A stretch of 64,000 bases of DNA from contig NC_088318.1 of the NCBI RefSeq assembly GCF_910592395.1, forward strand, positions 10,294,349 to 10,358,348. Reading direction: 5' to 3'. A program made the translations under genes and the position numbers. Below are positions 11,926 to 25,310 of the stretch, one piece after another; positions within the stretch are counted from its first letter, which is position 1; every line of letters starts with the position of its first letter. A model generated the notes under the pieces. That model was not told the origin of the DNA. It made no database searches and was given only the letters and a program-made list of their open reading frames with translations. Source of the DNA: Lineus longissimus (lineage: Eukaryota; Nemertea; Pilidiophora; Heteronemertea; Lineidae).

Positions 11926-12235
11926 TGGGTGTTTTATGTTCCATACCCACAGACCTTTAGGAATGGGTTTTGGAAGCCATGTTTGAAGGTTATCCAACCA
12001 TTGTGCTTTAGGTTAGGGGCCATCCAATGACAACCCACTCTTGTCAAGAGTGGGTTAAAGAAGCCACTCTAAGTTTTGGTAGAACATAAAGCTTGGGTCC
12101 CATTCAATGACAAGAGTGGGTTAAAGATCCATCCTAATGTTTCCAAACCATTGTGGTAGAACCTGAAGCTTGGGTGCCATCCAATGACCAGAGTGGGTTA
12201 ACCTGGATGCCACACAAGGTTTTCAAGAGTTAAGA
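11926..12235 (+). repeat. Second copy of the ~77-bp repeat locus
   Basis: From GGTGTTTTATGTTCCATACC through AGACCTTTAGGAATGGG and GGTTAGGGGCCATCC this closely matches 8454-8715, followed by about three 77-bp-type units (CATTCAATGACAAGAGTGGG and so on). It is a duplicate of the left part of the array at 8450-9625 but much shorter, so the arrays have expanded or contracted independently since the duplication. Confidence 0.8.
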
Positions 12236-14901
12236 AGCCGTTGGTGCCGAAGACAGCACAAAGGCATCTGTGCGGTTTGCGGCAGGCCTTGTACACTTCC
12301 ACATTTGAATATTTTATGCGAATTTGACCTGCCATTGTTGTGTCATCAATGAACTACACACCTGTTCGAGTTTTTACCTGAGTTAAGTCCGTTTGATCGC
12401 CATATAAAAGGCGGCTTTTTGACAACATGAACACACTTCTGCCAAGATTTCTGAACTTCACCCTTCTTTACGTGTGCTCAAGTATAAGAGTTGAGATGAT
12501 TCTGATGATGAACTGGTACCAGTAGGCAACCGGATGTCGGATCAGACATAAAGCTAGTAAAGGGGGCATGGAATCATGGTAAATCGGCATTTAAATACAG
12601 TTTTTTGTGCCAACTTCCATTTTCTCATTTACCATGTTTACTGCTGTTTTCGGCATGTTCAATCATTACTTGTGCACCATCTAGAAAAATAGGCTTTTGT
12701 TCCCTAAAATATGCCTGAACTGTGGGGAAAATACTTATGGCAAAATTTAGGGTTGGCAGGCCTGGGCGGAGGTAACGGAGGCAACACCGCTGGAAGTTCA
12801 GTTGCATCTCTGCTGGTTACTCTCGGATCGCAGAGACTAAAACCTCTAGTCTGCAAGTGCAAGGCGCTTTCCCCCTCCCCCTGCTTGAAGCGTTTGTCTC
12901 CTTGAGGTGGTTGTTCAATCAAGCTGCTTTATTCGGTTTAGCGAAGTTAATGCACCTGTCTAAGGTGAGATTGAAATCGCCCTTGAGATATGGAAACATT
13001 TACAAATAATATATCCAGTGTTAACCTTTACAAACACTATTTAAACACAGTGTCATGAATTTCATATGAGACCAAAGAATGCTTTTAGCAACTCCATGAT
13101 GATCAGTTCATGCAAATATTTATTTGAGACAAATCTATTTGCAATTGGAATCTTTGAGTGGCGATGATATGGTTGGCTTGTGTGCCAAAGTTGAGCTTGA
13201 GCCTCTTTCAACTTAAGAATGCAAGAAGTTTCTGTGCCTTTTGAAGGAAACTGAAATTTTGTTGCCAGTTCATCTGAAAGAGCCAAATCTGCTGTCATGC
13301 TGAGAAGTGTGCTTTTAGGATTTGGGAATCATCCCTTTAATTGGCTTTGGGATCCTCTTTCTCCATTATGAAGTGCCTGTGCAGCATTATTTTTGCACCA
13401 TGCTCAAAGAGCCCAAAATTCCTTTTTTTATCTCTTTAAAGCTATTGAGGGCATTTGACTTACTGTAAACACAGAAATACTTGTTGCGATATCGTGTACT
13501 TTAAAAAAAGAAGCATTTTGGAAACCCTGCAACAGTACATGTACATGTAATTACAATTAGATTTCTTTTCGCAGCAAGATGATTTTCTGTGCATGTTGTA
13601 GGAAACCGGTGGTTTCAAATGAGTGACTGCATCACAGGATGACTGTCAAAGTTGGACTAGAACTTGTCATTTCGGTCTCCGATGAGTGACTGCATCACAG
13701 GATGACTGTCAAAGTTGCACTAGAACTTGTCATTCACTCACATCACTTGACAAAACCATGCATGCCCGAGTGACAGCCAATGCCACGTAGTGACGATGTA
13801 CTGGCTGGGTGCAGTGACCTTGGGAGGGGTACTGCTGTTCAAAGGCAAAAAACTGCCACCAGAAGTTGTCAAGCTGTCATCATTTTGAGGATGGTCATCA
13901 CAATTGTGCCTCATGATCTTAGTTAGTTCCAAAGATTGGCTTTTGTTATCTACGTATGTAAATACAGATTTATGAAACTAGACAATCTCATTACACCATG
14001 TTATCATTCATTGTTCTTTATTACGCTTATAATGTCACAAAAGGTGTGGATTTATTGAAATCAAAGGCATAGATTACCTACTTTGAGGGGATTTTGCAGA
14101 TATCATAAACCCTGTGTAGGCAATTGTGCAGCAAATATAGTTTGAAGTTTGGACCCACACTATTGCAAATGTCCAAAGCGGTACTTTCTAAAATGTAGCA
14201 AAGGCTACGCTATGGAATGTATACTACCAAAATGACACAAAGGATTAGGGCAAGGAACATTACCTGGTCAAAATCACAAATTTCCACCTTTTGGCACTTT
14301 CAGGTGGATATGTCCCCAATCCTCCCTCTGCTTGAGGAAACACATCGCATTTATTCGAGGTTGGGATGAAGGTTAATCAGTTAAACCAATCTATTAGTAT
14401 CCCAACTCACAGTCACACTACATGTGTACTGTTCAACCTTTGGGAGGGGGGGTCAACATGACTAGATGAGTGGAAATGCCCAAATCTTCAAGACCAGCAA
14501 AGGAGTTCATCAGTGGCCGGTCAATAAGATATCTTGCTGACTCCATCAGAGACAGACCTATCAAGTCAATAATTGTAATGATTTGATGGATGCTGGCCTA
14601 ACACCTTTCAAATCATCATCACTTTGATCACACGAGGGAGGTTTATTCGTACTCTATCTAGTGAAGGTAATTAATAGAGCTACAGAGTAAGTCGAAGGGA
14701 TTGAAAGGGTTTTCGATAGTTGGCTTGTGAAGAAATTGGTGGGATGCGGACTTGAATATTGAAATATCTCAAAACATGGAAGTATTGCAGGTAAATTGTA
14801 AACTGAAGCATTGTTGTTGTGATGAAATTTTGTTACAGTGCACCTAGATAGTCGATTTCATACTTTCATTATTTATGTTTTGTTTTTTTCCAACTTTGCA
14901 G
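12236..14901. other. Mostly non-coding, with one short direct repeat
   Basis: AT-rich with no convincing exon. At 13617-13737 a 63-bp unit (ATGAGTGACTGCATCACAGG, then TGACTGTCAAAGTTG) is tandemly duplicated, two copies almost identical over their first 55 bases. The short GC-rich frames at 12625-12922, on both strands, have no splice or homology support. Confidence 0.45.
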
Positions 14902-15029
14902 GAGAATGTCTCTTGGTGAATGCTAACATGACAGGGTCAAGGTCACCAACACCAACCGGGAAAGAACATATTTGGAAGCAACAAAACGCCACTGGATTTA
15001 ACTTGGCTAATTATCAAAACTACAGATCG
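14902..15029 (+). CDS. Candidate internal or start-codon exon of an unidentified gene
   Basis: The segment is bordered by a strong acceptor (pyrimidine run ending CAACTTTGCAG) and a perfect donor (TCG|GTAAGT). It is open in the frame that enters with two bases of a split codon and leaves in phase 0. The peptide includes MTGSRSPTPTGKEHIW and ends NLANYQNYRS, and the in-frame ATG at 14928 could be a start codon. The composition is protein-like (no low complexity, aromatic residues present). No domain is recognised. It could be an upstream exon of the gene ending at 62850, whose first visible exon also enters in phase 0, but nothing proves this. Confidence 0.45.
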
Positions 15030-15418
15030 GTAAGTTGCAACTTCTGCTGAGCTTAGTAATAGTACACAATCAAATCAGGTGTAGGGTCCATGTACATTTT
15101 GTGTACATACATATCCGTGATTTAAAAAAAATTCAATGCTGCGATTTTCATCAAACTTTGCAGAAGAGTAGTCTGACTATATTATCTTGTCAATGTCTTA
15201 AGTGAATTTTAGAAAGTTCCAATGATTCTTAATTGTTTTATTAGCATTTTCATGAGACATGCCAGAATATGACATGATGCTGGGCTTTGTTTACTGCCTG
15301 TGAGAGAATATCTTTCCGACCCTGTAAAATCTAGAAAAGGAGTTCCTATTTCAAAAGCGACCTGAATCATGTTAGTTGATATCATTCAAAATCAAAAAAG
15401 CCTAAAATGATGTTTAAG

Positions 15419-15586
15419 GAATTGAACCCGAGGCGGAGGACCTTGGTTGAGTTACCAAGACACTCGAGGGTGGAGCTAAAATACAGTCCAAACCCGAGCC
15501 GACAGGCGAGGGTTTGGACGAAATTTTAGCTCCACCCGAGAGTGTCTTGGTAACTCAACCAAGGTCCGAAGCCGAGGGTTCAATTT
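15419..15586. mobile_element. Near-perfect 168-bp hairpin MITE
   Basis: Left half GAATTGAACCCGAGGC through GGTGGAGCTAAAAT is the reverse complement of ATTTTAGCTCCACCC through GGGTTCAATTT, with only a few mismatches. The small centre (CCAAACCCGAGCCGAC and its inverse) is itself palindromic. There is no coding capacity. It is probably a palindromic MITE. In RNA it would form one long hairpin. Confidence 0.75.
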
Positions 15587-18179
15587 CTATTCTAAAATAC
15601 CTCAAACTTAAAAAGATAGGCCACGAAATAACTTGAATATGTGCGAATTTGGCAAATTCCATCCATCGCCTGCCCGGAGCGCCGGTAGCGCCGTTGTTTA
15701 CATTATGTTACGGCAGCGCGTAAAGGAAGTCCGGATCGGCTCGCTCAAGTGACACTAAAATCCGCGCAAATGGGCTATTTGGAGCGTTTTTCTCAGCAAA
15801 TATGTGTAGTGCTCATTAAAAAACTTAGGGTGGTTGATGCTTCCTTGGCTGATTTGTGTTTGAAGCAGTGTTTTGAGAGCCTCAAACTTCTGAAGTGAGC
15901 TGTGTGCATGGTTCCACATTTTAGTGCAACCCGAGGGAACTTTGGTAGAGCATCTTGGTTGCGTGTCCAAAACACTCCACTCTCAGAACGAGGCTTATGC
16001 ATTTTCCATTTAAAAGTTGACTTTACGGTACCAAGGTATTTTAGAATTGCAAACCAAATAACTAACATTCTAGGCAGTATTTAGGCATGGCAGGGCTTTT
16101 TAAAAATTTCATCAAATTTCATCCCATGGTACCACTGAACAGTTAATAGTGATCTCAGCCCATTCAATATTGGCTCTTGCTCACAGCCATGACATTGCTA
16201 GCTTCAGTTATAAATAGCTTGACCATTGAAGCTGGACACTTGGGTTGGAAGAGACCTGCTGACTGGCAGCTGCAAATCATGCCCTCATCAGTTGTCAGAA
16301 ATGTGAACCCTTCAAGGGGAATTCATTACAAATATTTATGAATGGAATGTGGAATTTCATATTTCATCCAGGATGTCCACCATCACATAGCAGGCCAGGT
16401 AAGAGAGGGTCATCATGATGGCTCTGTTTTACAATACATGTAATTGAAAATAGGGAATGTGATGGAGATGATGAAGGATACACAATATACAGGTAACACT
16501 AACCATACAGGTAACACTAACCATATACAGGTAACACTAACTATGTAACACTAACCATATACAAGTAACACTAACACGAGTCCAGCATGGATTCTTCATG
16601 AAATTCTGCGTTGTGTTCTCCCGGTGATCTTCTATAGGAGATGTCATGACGACCACCTGCTTTACTTTGTACCGATCCTATAATACGTTCAATCAATGTG
16701 AGTTTTTTTTAGAATAACAATCCAAAGGCCTATTATGGTGTATTTCGGATGATGATGCCAATTAGTGATGTTTTCTCAAAAAAAATTGTGAAGGGGTAGG
16801 TTGGTTCATGTTTTATTTGAAGATTTGGGCATATTCTGATAAAACTAATGTCTTTCAGTTGAAATATTTCATATAATATTTTATGCTATACCTTTATTCT
16901 CGGTTAACATTTAGGCCTACATAGTGTTGAGTCCAGTAAGAGGTTTTACAGGATGCGGTAATTCCCTCCTGAAGCAAAGAAACCCTTCAGAATACTTAGC
17001 ACAAAGAAACCCCAACTATTCCTTACACCAGTTCCCACTTGATTATTTGGAATAGTTCATGGTTACCTTCCTAAGTATTCTCGGCAGTAATCCCAAACAC
17101 TCTCACCAAAGCATACCTTTCTAACGTTGTTGTGGCTTAGGTTTACCCACCACTCTGTTTCTTGATTTCATCCTTGATATTCCTGGAGATGAAAGCATCC
17201 CGATACTTTTGATCTTGAGCCTTTCTAGGAATGCCTTGCTAGCAATTGCTACACCCGCTGTGCCGTTTAGTAGGATGGTGCCATTTGGCAAGTGTGGTAT
17301 TTTCATTGGCAAGAAACTAACTATCTAATGGCCAACAATTATTGGTAGCACATGGCTCTGCTGTTGCTTTCACAGAAACAACCTACAGTTTGGATTAAGT
17401 CCAACTATTTCTTTGTCTAAAAACATATACCTTGGATGAGGAGAAGTATTTTACTTTCCTTCTGAAGTACTCTTCTTAACCATGGCTTTAAAGTTAATAA
17501 AAATATCAATTTCATTGCAGCGACCTGCTAATTTGCATTGTTTCAAAACATGTAAGCGGATACCATCAAGAGTTAGGACTCCTTATCCTAATAAATATCA
17601 TTAGTTTAATGATGACCTTAGTCATAGCTGATTATGAAGGAGAGACGTTTTGCAGTCAGACCAGGTTGCTGATCCATATGATTGAGGTTTCAAGAAACCC
17701 AAGATTTACTAACCTTCCCTAGCCGAAGAATGTTCACTAGGCTGTTCATGAGGTTGTGTGTTTTTTTAATTGGTTTTCTTAGGTTAGTCTAACTGTTTCT
17801 TGGTTTAAAAAAAACATGTCAAAATGTGTAATGGACTTTTGAGTGAAGTAGAGATATTCTACTTTCATTCTGAAGTACTTTCAGTTGGTACAGCTTACAC
17901 CTACAGGATAAAGATATATGGACTTCTATTACCTACCAAATATTATTTCTTGATCTAAAACAATAGAAAATGTACATTTAGATGAGTTAACCACTACATG
18001 GCCATGACTGAGTCTGAACTAGGCATGGTGCAGCAGCTGTCATTTGTTAAATTATCATTTTAAATGATTTGTTTGCTTGTGTTTAGGGCAGGTTACTTTG
18101 CATACTTGTTCATAAGGCTTTCTATAACTTTCGAAAATTGTCCAGTTCATTCATGTAAGTAAATAGTAAAGTTTGTTTA
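15587..18179. other. Non-coding, with short tandem repeats
   Basis: It contains about five copies of an 18-bp unit (ACAGGTAACACTAACCAT) at about 16489-16578, and diverged segmental repeats at about 17385-17490, 17785-17885 and 17935-18000 that share TTTCTTTGTCTAAAAACAT-like and TCTGAAGTACT motifs. A 27-bp segment at 16372-16398 has good splice borders (TTTCATCCAG| and CCAG|GTAAGA) and reads DVHHHIAGQ in phase 0, but it is too short to support alone. Confidence 0.45.
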
Positions 18180-18414
18180 TTATAGTGTCACCTCTAATGA
18201 AAGGGCCAGCCAGCTTTTGGCTTATGAGACACTCTTTACTTCCAAACTCCTCTCTCTAATGCCAGGCACCTGGCGAGAAGGCAGTTTGTACCCTTTATTT
18301 AACAAGCTGGTGGCTAACCAACCGGCCGCATCGGAAAGAGGTTACCAGTGGGCCTCGAACCTGCGACCTTCCGTTCATGAGGCGGACGACTTAACCACCA
18401 GGCCATCGAGATCG
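18180..18414 (-). repeat. tRNA-derived SINE
   Basis: Read on the minus strand, the head has an A box (TGGCCTGGTGG) followed by TTAAGTCGTCCGCC and a consensus B box (GGTTCGAGGCC), in the order and spacing of a pol III tRNA-type promoter. About 160 bp of non-tRNA body follows, ending near TGTCACCTCTAATGAAAGGG on the plus strand at about 18185. The plus-strand frame across it is not a gene. Family not named. Confidence 0.7.
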
Positions 18415-21110
18415 GTAAAACTTTTTTTAAAAGAACTAACATGCAAAATAAATTTAAATCATTGATATTCACGATAAAATTCAACTCCATGCATGACTAT
18501 CTTTTCTGAATAGATAAAAAACGGAGACGAGTCAAAATGACTAATTTCTATCCATTCATTTTTTTCCAAGATGTGCCCTACAGAAGTTTTGACATGGCCT
18601 TTAGACCTGACACATCTGATAGGAGATCAATTACTCTTAAAAGGTTTTGTCCACATATCCAAAAATTGGTTTTTGAAGTTTTTGATCTGACAGTGCCTTT
18701 TTAAATTCGTTTCACAGGTCACATAACTTACATGAATGGCAATGCAAAGAGAGCATGCAAGCTTACTGAATCATTGGACATGGGGCTGAGAAATCATACC
18801 ATGCAAATCCTGGAAATGTATCTTTGGCCATAGAAATATGTTTTATTGCTGGTGATACATGTCCTCAATATTGCTCTCTATGTATCGGTCCTTTTGATGG
18901 AAAATCTTAGCAAGTTGGTAATTTTTCTCTGTAACGGTCTGTTTGATGGGAAATCTTAGCTAAGTGGTCAATCATGATGAAATACTGACTCGATGAATAG
19001 TGCCAAATGAAAGGTTTGCCATTTTTCTGTTTGAAAACCATTATCTCAATCTGTGCAGCTTGTTGATCGTCGGTTTATTTCTGCATTGCAAAAATGGTGA
19101 AAAGGACCTGAATCTTACTGAATATGTACCCGCGGGAACAACTTTTTGGTGTCCAGGATCAACAAAAAGTGATGGTGGTTGTTATCAATAGAACTGACCT
19201 ATCCTTCTTAAATCACTATTCAAAAGAAGAAGGAGAACGCTCGACGCAGTCCTGATAAACTCCTTGCATGCGCCAGTTCCACTTAGTTTCGAGATGCATG
19301 CAAGATATTTGACCTTGAACTTTATGATATGAAACTTTCTTAATCAGCATCAAACAATGCTAAATATTGCAGGTCGTCGGGACTTTAATCTCTCCCAAGG
19401 CCAAATAGATCCTTTATGAGGTGTAGATGTAGCAGAGAAAGTCATAAGAATGCCAATATCGGTGTCTAGTGATCCTGCGGGTGGTTAAACATCATTAAAA
19501 TGTGACACCCAAACAACCAGCTCTCGGTCAGTCACGCCGGGTGATCATAAGCGCTCGTACACTGAGCCTACGACCACGATTTGTTCAGACCATGTCAATG
19601 TGAAAACGGCACAACACAAACACAGTCGAGCTGAACTGAATAGTCTACATATCCGGCAACAGTTAACCACAATTGTGGCACTTCGGGACAGCATTCAATC
19701 GGTTGGTGTCAATCACAACTGCGTTCAACTTTTACCAGGCTTTTATATCTAATTGAATGCTTTTATGCATGTTACAAGCTGGGGTCATACGGCCAACCTC
19801 TCTTGTTTGTTTTTTTCTCCTTTTTTCGAGGTGGTGTTATGGAATTACTGTCAATGGTTTTATGATACCAGCAGTTTCGGAGAGGACATAGCACAAATTT
19901 GATTAGGAACTGCAAATATTGCGCTGTCAGGTCTGAATGCATTAATGCCCCTCTGTCCTTGGTTGTGCAGAACTTTCCTGCCCAATGCTTATTGAGAAAG
20001 CCCTCATGGCTTTCTTGTGGTTATGCCGAATGCCACCTCTGTCATTGTTAATGCAGAATGTTCCTCCTGTCCATCTTTATGCAGAATGCCCCTTCCACTC
20101 TTGGTTATGCAGAATATCCCTTCTCTATCATTTAAGTTGCGTCATAGGCATAGCTGTGAATCATTCTTGCCTGTCATGAACCAATCTAATGATAGTGTCC
20201 CCATGTATCACAAATAATACAATTACGGTCCATGGTAATGGCTGCTGTGGTCGGGGTGCTCACACCTTGATGTTACTTATGATGATTAATCACTAACAAT
20301 ATGATTAATGGTATAGTTAATTAATACGATTATCCTTCATCAAATTCGACTGAGAAAATCGTCCTTTCTTGCAGTTCAGCTTTGGTATGACATAAAGGAT
20401 GACATTGCAGATTCAACTGCCAACTCTGGATTTGAATTTTTCACAGATTGGTGATTGTATTTATTGGACATTTTGGACTTTCCAAAGCAGAAAGTGAAGT
20501 GAGTGATTTGAAAACTCCATTGATTAAATAAGAAAATCAAATTGTGTCTAGTTTCCACTGGTAAAGATCCAGTTCATTTGAGCCAGTTGGATCAAGAAAA
20601 GAACTTGCTGCATTGTGACCGAAGATGATTAGGTATATGTTGCCAGGCCGGAGACAGTGTTTATGGTAATATTCTCCTGGCACCCATCTCATTTGTGATG
20701 CCACGCAATTTACAAGTAGGGTTGAAAGTCCCACTGGTCCGCCGAGTGATATATATCCTGTCGATTTTATGGGGAAGATTATGCAAATGCATGCTCGGTC
20801 ATAAAATGCTGTAAAACCAGTATTCCTTATTTAACAGCAGGTTGTAGAATAGGAAAAGGACTTGTCAGACAACACAAAAGAGACTTTTCTTTGAGACTTT
20901 TCTTACCGACCTCACATACGGAATATGAACATGTGTTATAAACGAAGTAGTTTAGAATCCTGTGATGTTCATGAAATTGTTGCTCTGGACTATGCTGTAG
21001 TTGGAGATGTGTTTGTGGCATGTGCAGCTAATTCGATTTAAGCTTGACAGCTGAATCTCAAGGTCATATCTTGATATCTTGTGAGGATATGCTGTATCAA
21101 TAGATATTAA
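18415..21110. other. Non-coding, with two degenerate short repeats
   Basis: A diverged direct duplication (GATGGGAAATCTTAGC type) lies at about 18885-18970, and a 30-35-bp degenerate tandem repeat (GGTTATGCAGAATGCC type) at about 19965-20120. The overlapping frames at 19985-20217 are translations of the latter. Nothing else is recognised. Confidence 0.4.
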
Positions 21111-21173
21111 ATGGCGGGTGCGTGGAAGTGCTCTGAGGAAAAAGTGGAAAATATTGATAAAAATCTAAATGAG
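21111..21173 (+). CDS. Candidate first coding exon (weak)
   Basis: An ATG with a stop codon directly upstream in frame opens a 21-codon segment, MAGAWKCSEEKVENIDKNLN plus E, ending at a good donor (GAG|GTACGT) in phase 0. It is charged and protein-like. Phase 0 would allow joining to the exon at 61822, but about 40 kb lies between. No family is recognised. Confidence 0.22.
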
Positions 21174-24100
21174 GTACGTAGGCTTATAATATTCTGTGGA
21201 AGGTTTTTCAAAATATTTTTTGCTAGTGAATTTACAACACAAAAGTTCTTTCACAAGTTTAGCATAAGGATAAATGAGTCTTTGACCGCTGGATGTTGTT
21301 CAGTTTTCTTGATTACGAAAAAGTAGAAAGTTGTCAGTCTTCCAGCTTGAAGCTTTCTCACAAGCAAACTCCTATTTACCGTGGTGTAGGCCTATGTAAA
21401 ATTGTCTTTGGCCATAACTCTTTATAACACTGTAATTTATACACTACAATTGGGAACAACAATTACCCAATTGTTTGTGGCTAATATTGTGCTCTGGTTG
21501 ACCTGCGTAGGACCTGAAAACTTTGTGCACCCTTCAAATTTTCTTCATAGAAAATGAGCGGTTTCTTTGATTTTGACGAAAGTTAGCATGTGGACTTTGA
21601 TCTGAACTCGGGTGTATTCTGATCCTTTCTTGTGGTAGGCAACTACCTCTAATTCTCAATAATTGAAACGTCAAAGCGTAGTTCTTTCTTGAATGGTTGA
21701 AGTGGGCAATATTGTGGTGGGCAAGGGCGTCCAACAGAGAGGGCTGGCCAACATATTGTCGGCAGGCCGTCTCAAGTAGACCCTTTGGTTTAATCTTCCA
21801 CTTGAGTGGGATAGAAATAGTCACATTGTAAAGTGAGAAGGGTTGAAAGAAATACCAAAAGATGTGGTGTTCTATGACATTTGGGGTTGTCAAAATCAAT
21901 TTTTAAAGGTGATTTTTGGAAGTGTTCTTCAGTTGGAATCTTTTCTGGGTTAGAGGGGTGTGTTGTTGGTATAGTTGAGTTGTAATGCTTCTATCACACA
22001 CGTGTCCTTGATGTGGTGTGTTCATGTTGTTTTAAGGATTTCCTGCTGTAATATATAGATCTTTGACATGCACATATCTTAGAAGATATATAAATTTTGG
22101 TGGAATAAGTACATCATGCTTCTTCGATACATGTTGTTGATATCAAAGTGACTTGGAGATTAGGCCTATATTTCCTAAATGTGACATGAAATGACTGTTT
22201 TCACTGGCGTGGTAGTTTGACTGAAAATCCCACTTGATGAAATTTGTAGCAGAGATGCACATAACCAGCTTTGCAGAGTTTGGTGTTGCCCACAGCAAGG
22301 GGCTATTTTACTTCTGGAGAGTATGGAGAAGAATTCCTCCCTGCTTGAAAGTTCTACAAACGATGGTGACACAATTTGTACCAGAATTGAATATCCTCCT
22401 CTTGCACATTCTGCCCCTCAACCCCTTTATGCTCAACCCTGACTGCTGGTGTTTAATCAAAACTCACTTTGATGTGAACACTTTGATCTGTGCAGTCGAC
22501 AAAGCTCTCAGGGAAACATCCTCGTAATTCTCAGGCAGTGGTTCGATTCGAAGCACCCGCAGCGGGTCCACCTCAGATTTCATTAGTCATGATCGCTAAT
22601 TACGATAATCGTAGCGTGTTTTGTCTTTCCTGCCTCTGTTACTGTATCCAACAGATATTTTTCAACAATTTTGATTTTGCCTCGATCAGCCTTCGGATCT
22701 TCTCTTTAATTATTTACGATTTAAAAGCGAATGCCTAATGAGATGATGACTAATGATTGTCATCTTTAGCAGTTGATTAACAGCCGGCAAGAAAGACTGT
22801 GTTTATTGTCTTGCTAGTGGCTTCTGTATTGTGACAGCATCCCCTTAGGTTATTGTCACTATTTTAAGGCCATATTATCTGACTCAGTACAACAACACAC
22901 AGAAGCATTTAAAGTAACATGCTGTTGGAGGCGTTTTGATAAAGTATTTTTTGTTTTGTACATTCTGAGTCATCTCTAAAGACAGAACCACTTTAGAGCA
23001 GTTTTTGGAAGTTTCTCAGCAAGTTTTGATTCTCATCAGGTAATTTCAGATCAGTTTGGAGGTTCCTATGTGAAAGTGCGCTTCAAAGCATGTCCCAAAC
23101 CTTTCTGTCATGTTTCGAAGATGTTTCATGTAATGTCTCTGAAATGCATTCACTTATTCAGGGTAAGTTTCAACAGGTTGACCACTGCAAATACTCGACA
23201 TTCACCGATCTAAAACCGCTTTATTTTACTACAGGAAAAATGAGAAATGGTCTAAGGTCGGTGAAACTAGAGTAAATTTTGGAAATTGCCAGACTAATGT
23301 CCCTCCAACTCAAATTGTCATTCTCAAATCAAAATAGGTTTGACAACTTGTGTTTCGTTAGAATGAAGCTGGTGAATCATTCCTGCTTTGCCAAGTCCTA
23401 AAATTTCCACCCTTGGTGCAACTGGGTCGAGTTTCTAAAGGGAAAGGACCAATCTTGTTTAAAATGTATGTAAATGTACCATCTTTATGGAGAAGCGAAC
23501 ACGAGCATGCCATTTACTGTATCTCCCATCATCGCTGTGCTGAAAGTCCTGTTGACCATGATACCAAGGTCCAACCACTCACCCGAACTCTCAAGAACTG
23601 AGGCATTCTTCTCCAATTAGCCCTTGGCTACGGATCACCATTGCAGCGCTATTTTTGTCGCAGAACAAATCAACTCCGAAGTCGGTGGACGAATGTCTGT
23701 AATCATGAGTACACCAGTGCATGAAATTTCCGCTCTTTCTGGTTCAGTGGACGCAATGACCCCAGGCTTTGGTTCTTCATCATACCCAGGTCTGCACAGC
23801 GATATTCATATTTGAACTACACTCCGATGTTTGGAAAAGTGTAAGGGGCAATTATCATAGGTAAAAGTGGCAAAGTATGACACCTTGCCGAGTAAAATTT
23901 GACTGTCTTGTCACATTATGTGACTCGATGAATCCTGGCTTCGGACCTTTATCTCACTGTTTTACTCAGCAATATTTGAACTCGATGCCAATATTTGACG
24001 TTGTGTGACATCACAAGGTGAAGGATCTATTGCGTCATACAGACCTATTTTTGGCGTATTTGGAGATGTCGTTCAGTGACACAGTGACTTCTGTCTTGGA

Positions 24101-25152
24101 TTTAAATCGCGTGACAGCATTTTCACCAACTTGGCAGAGGTCTATTTTGACGCCAATATGTTTGGTCATGAAACAGCCCCGACTAGAACCAGGTAACCTC
24201 ATAAAAAACATAAGATATTTTGATTATAATGTTGAGGCCTTTGCCTACTGCCAGACTACTAGGTTCGCTGCTGAACTGAAGGTTAAGAAGCATTTGATTG
24301 GGGATGCTTTAAGCCAAGGTTTCGCTTGATAAGAATATACTGCTGGCTCAGTCTAGTTAGGGTGAATGCAATACTTAATAAGCGGTAACTTCACTTACAT
24401 GTAAACCTGTTGTATTCTCCTGCGAGTGTAAATTTGATCATCCCCTTGATAGTTTTTTTTCTTAATTAGAATTGTCGGTGAGATGGTACCACATTGACTT
24501 AGAATTTCCTTTCTATTGATGCATTAGTTTGTATTGTTTTCTCTTACTGATTGGTTAGTTGTTTTTATGTTGTTAGGTCAGAATCATCCTTGTGATGGAG
24601 CTCATCACATTATCACAGCATAGGCCTACACATGTGAGCTGGAACTCAGGTCACACACCAATTGTATTTAAAGCGAACTTCTTACCAGCAACACAATTCC
24701 CTTCCCACTCCCCAGACGGTATCAAAGCAACTGATGCATCATCAATTCATGCAGGAGTTTCTGAATGGAACCCTATTGCAGGCCCTATTGTCCACGTGTT
24801 CATCAGGGCAAGTCCAGCTAACTGATCTGCGCTGCACTTTTAAATAGGAAATGATAAGGTCCATTTTCACCGCCCGAGAAAATGTAAAATGTAGACAGAA
24901 ACGTTGGTCGTACGAAATCCCCTTTAAAGGGGGTATAGGCAGCAGCAGAGGGGCTAATTTGGCCATCTTCAGGTGACTAATAAACACAGTAAGGGCCCTG
25001 GGTCAGATTCAGCACTAGATATATTCCTCGTACAGGCATGAATCATTTCAATGTACTGTGAGATGTGAGTGACCCCTATTGGTGACTTCATGTAACTTTA
25101 TCTTGCCTGCCTAGCTGCTCTCTATTGTCCCTTTATCGCTGAAGCATAACAG
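21174..25152. other. Mostly non-coding; unsupported open frames only
   Basis: The longest frame (minus, 21534-21899, 121 codons) has no splice sites that would make it an exon and no recognised motif. A segment at 23050-23162 ending ATTCAGG|GTAAGT is open and contains MSQTFLSCFEDVSCN, but its acceptor is poor. At about 24866-24890 a short CACCGCCCGAGAAA motif matches the interior of the TTAA-flanked MITE at 29643-29979, perhaps from an older copy. Confidence 0.35.
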
Positions 25153-25310
25153 TCATCGTCAGTGATAAGATATCAATTTGCACACTGAGACAAGATGTGT
25201 CCATGGCCAGTCTCATCCTGAGGGAATTAGGGGTTAATGTTCGCTTCCCTGGCCCTGCACACAAACCCCTGAGATATTCGCCCTCATTTGGTGAAGAAGC
25301 CAACGCAGAA
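25153..25310 (+). CDS. Candidate internal exon (weak)
   Basis: The segment is open between an AG at 25152 (CATAACAG) and a perfect donor (GCAGAA|GTAAGT). It enters with two bases of a split codon and leaves in phase 0. The peptide includes MASLILRELGVNVRFPGP and ends SFGEEANAE. The base composition is more even than the surroundings. The acceptor's pyrimidine tract lies somewhat far upstream. The opposite strand is also open here, so strand and reality are uncertain. No family is recognised. Confidence 0.25.

Noticed and set aside
18340-18414. tRNA gene on the minus strand
   Set aside because: The A and B boxes are good, but there is no matching acceptor stem and a SINE body follows.
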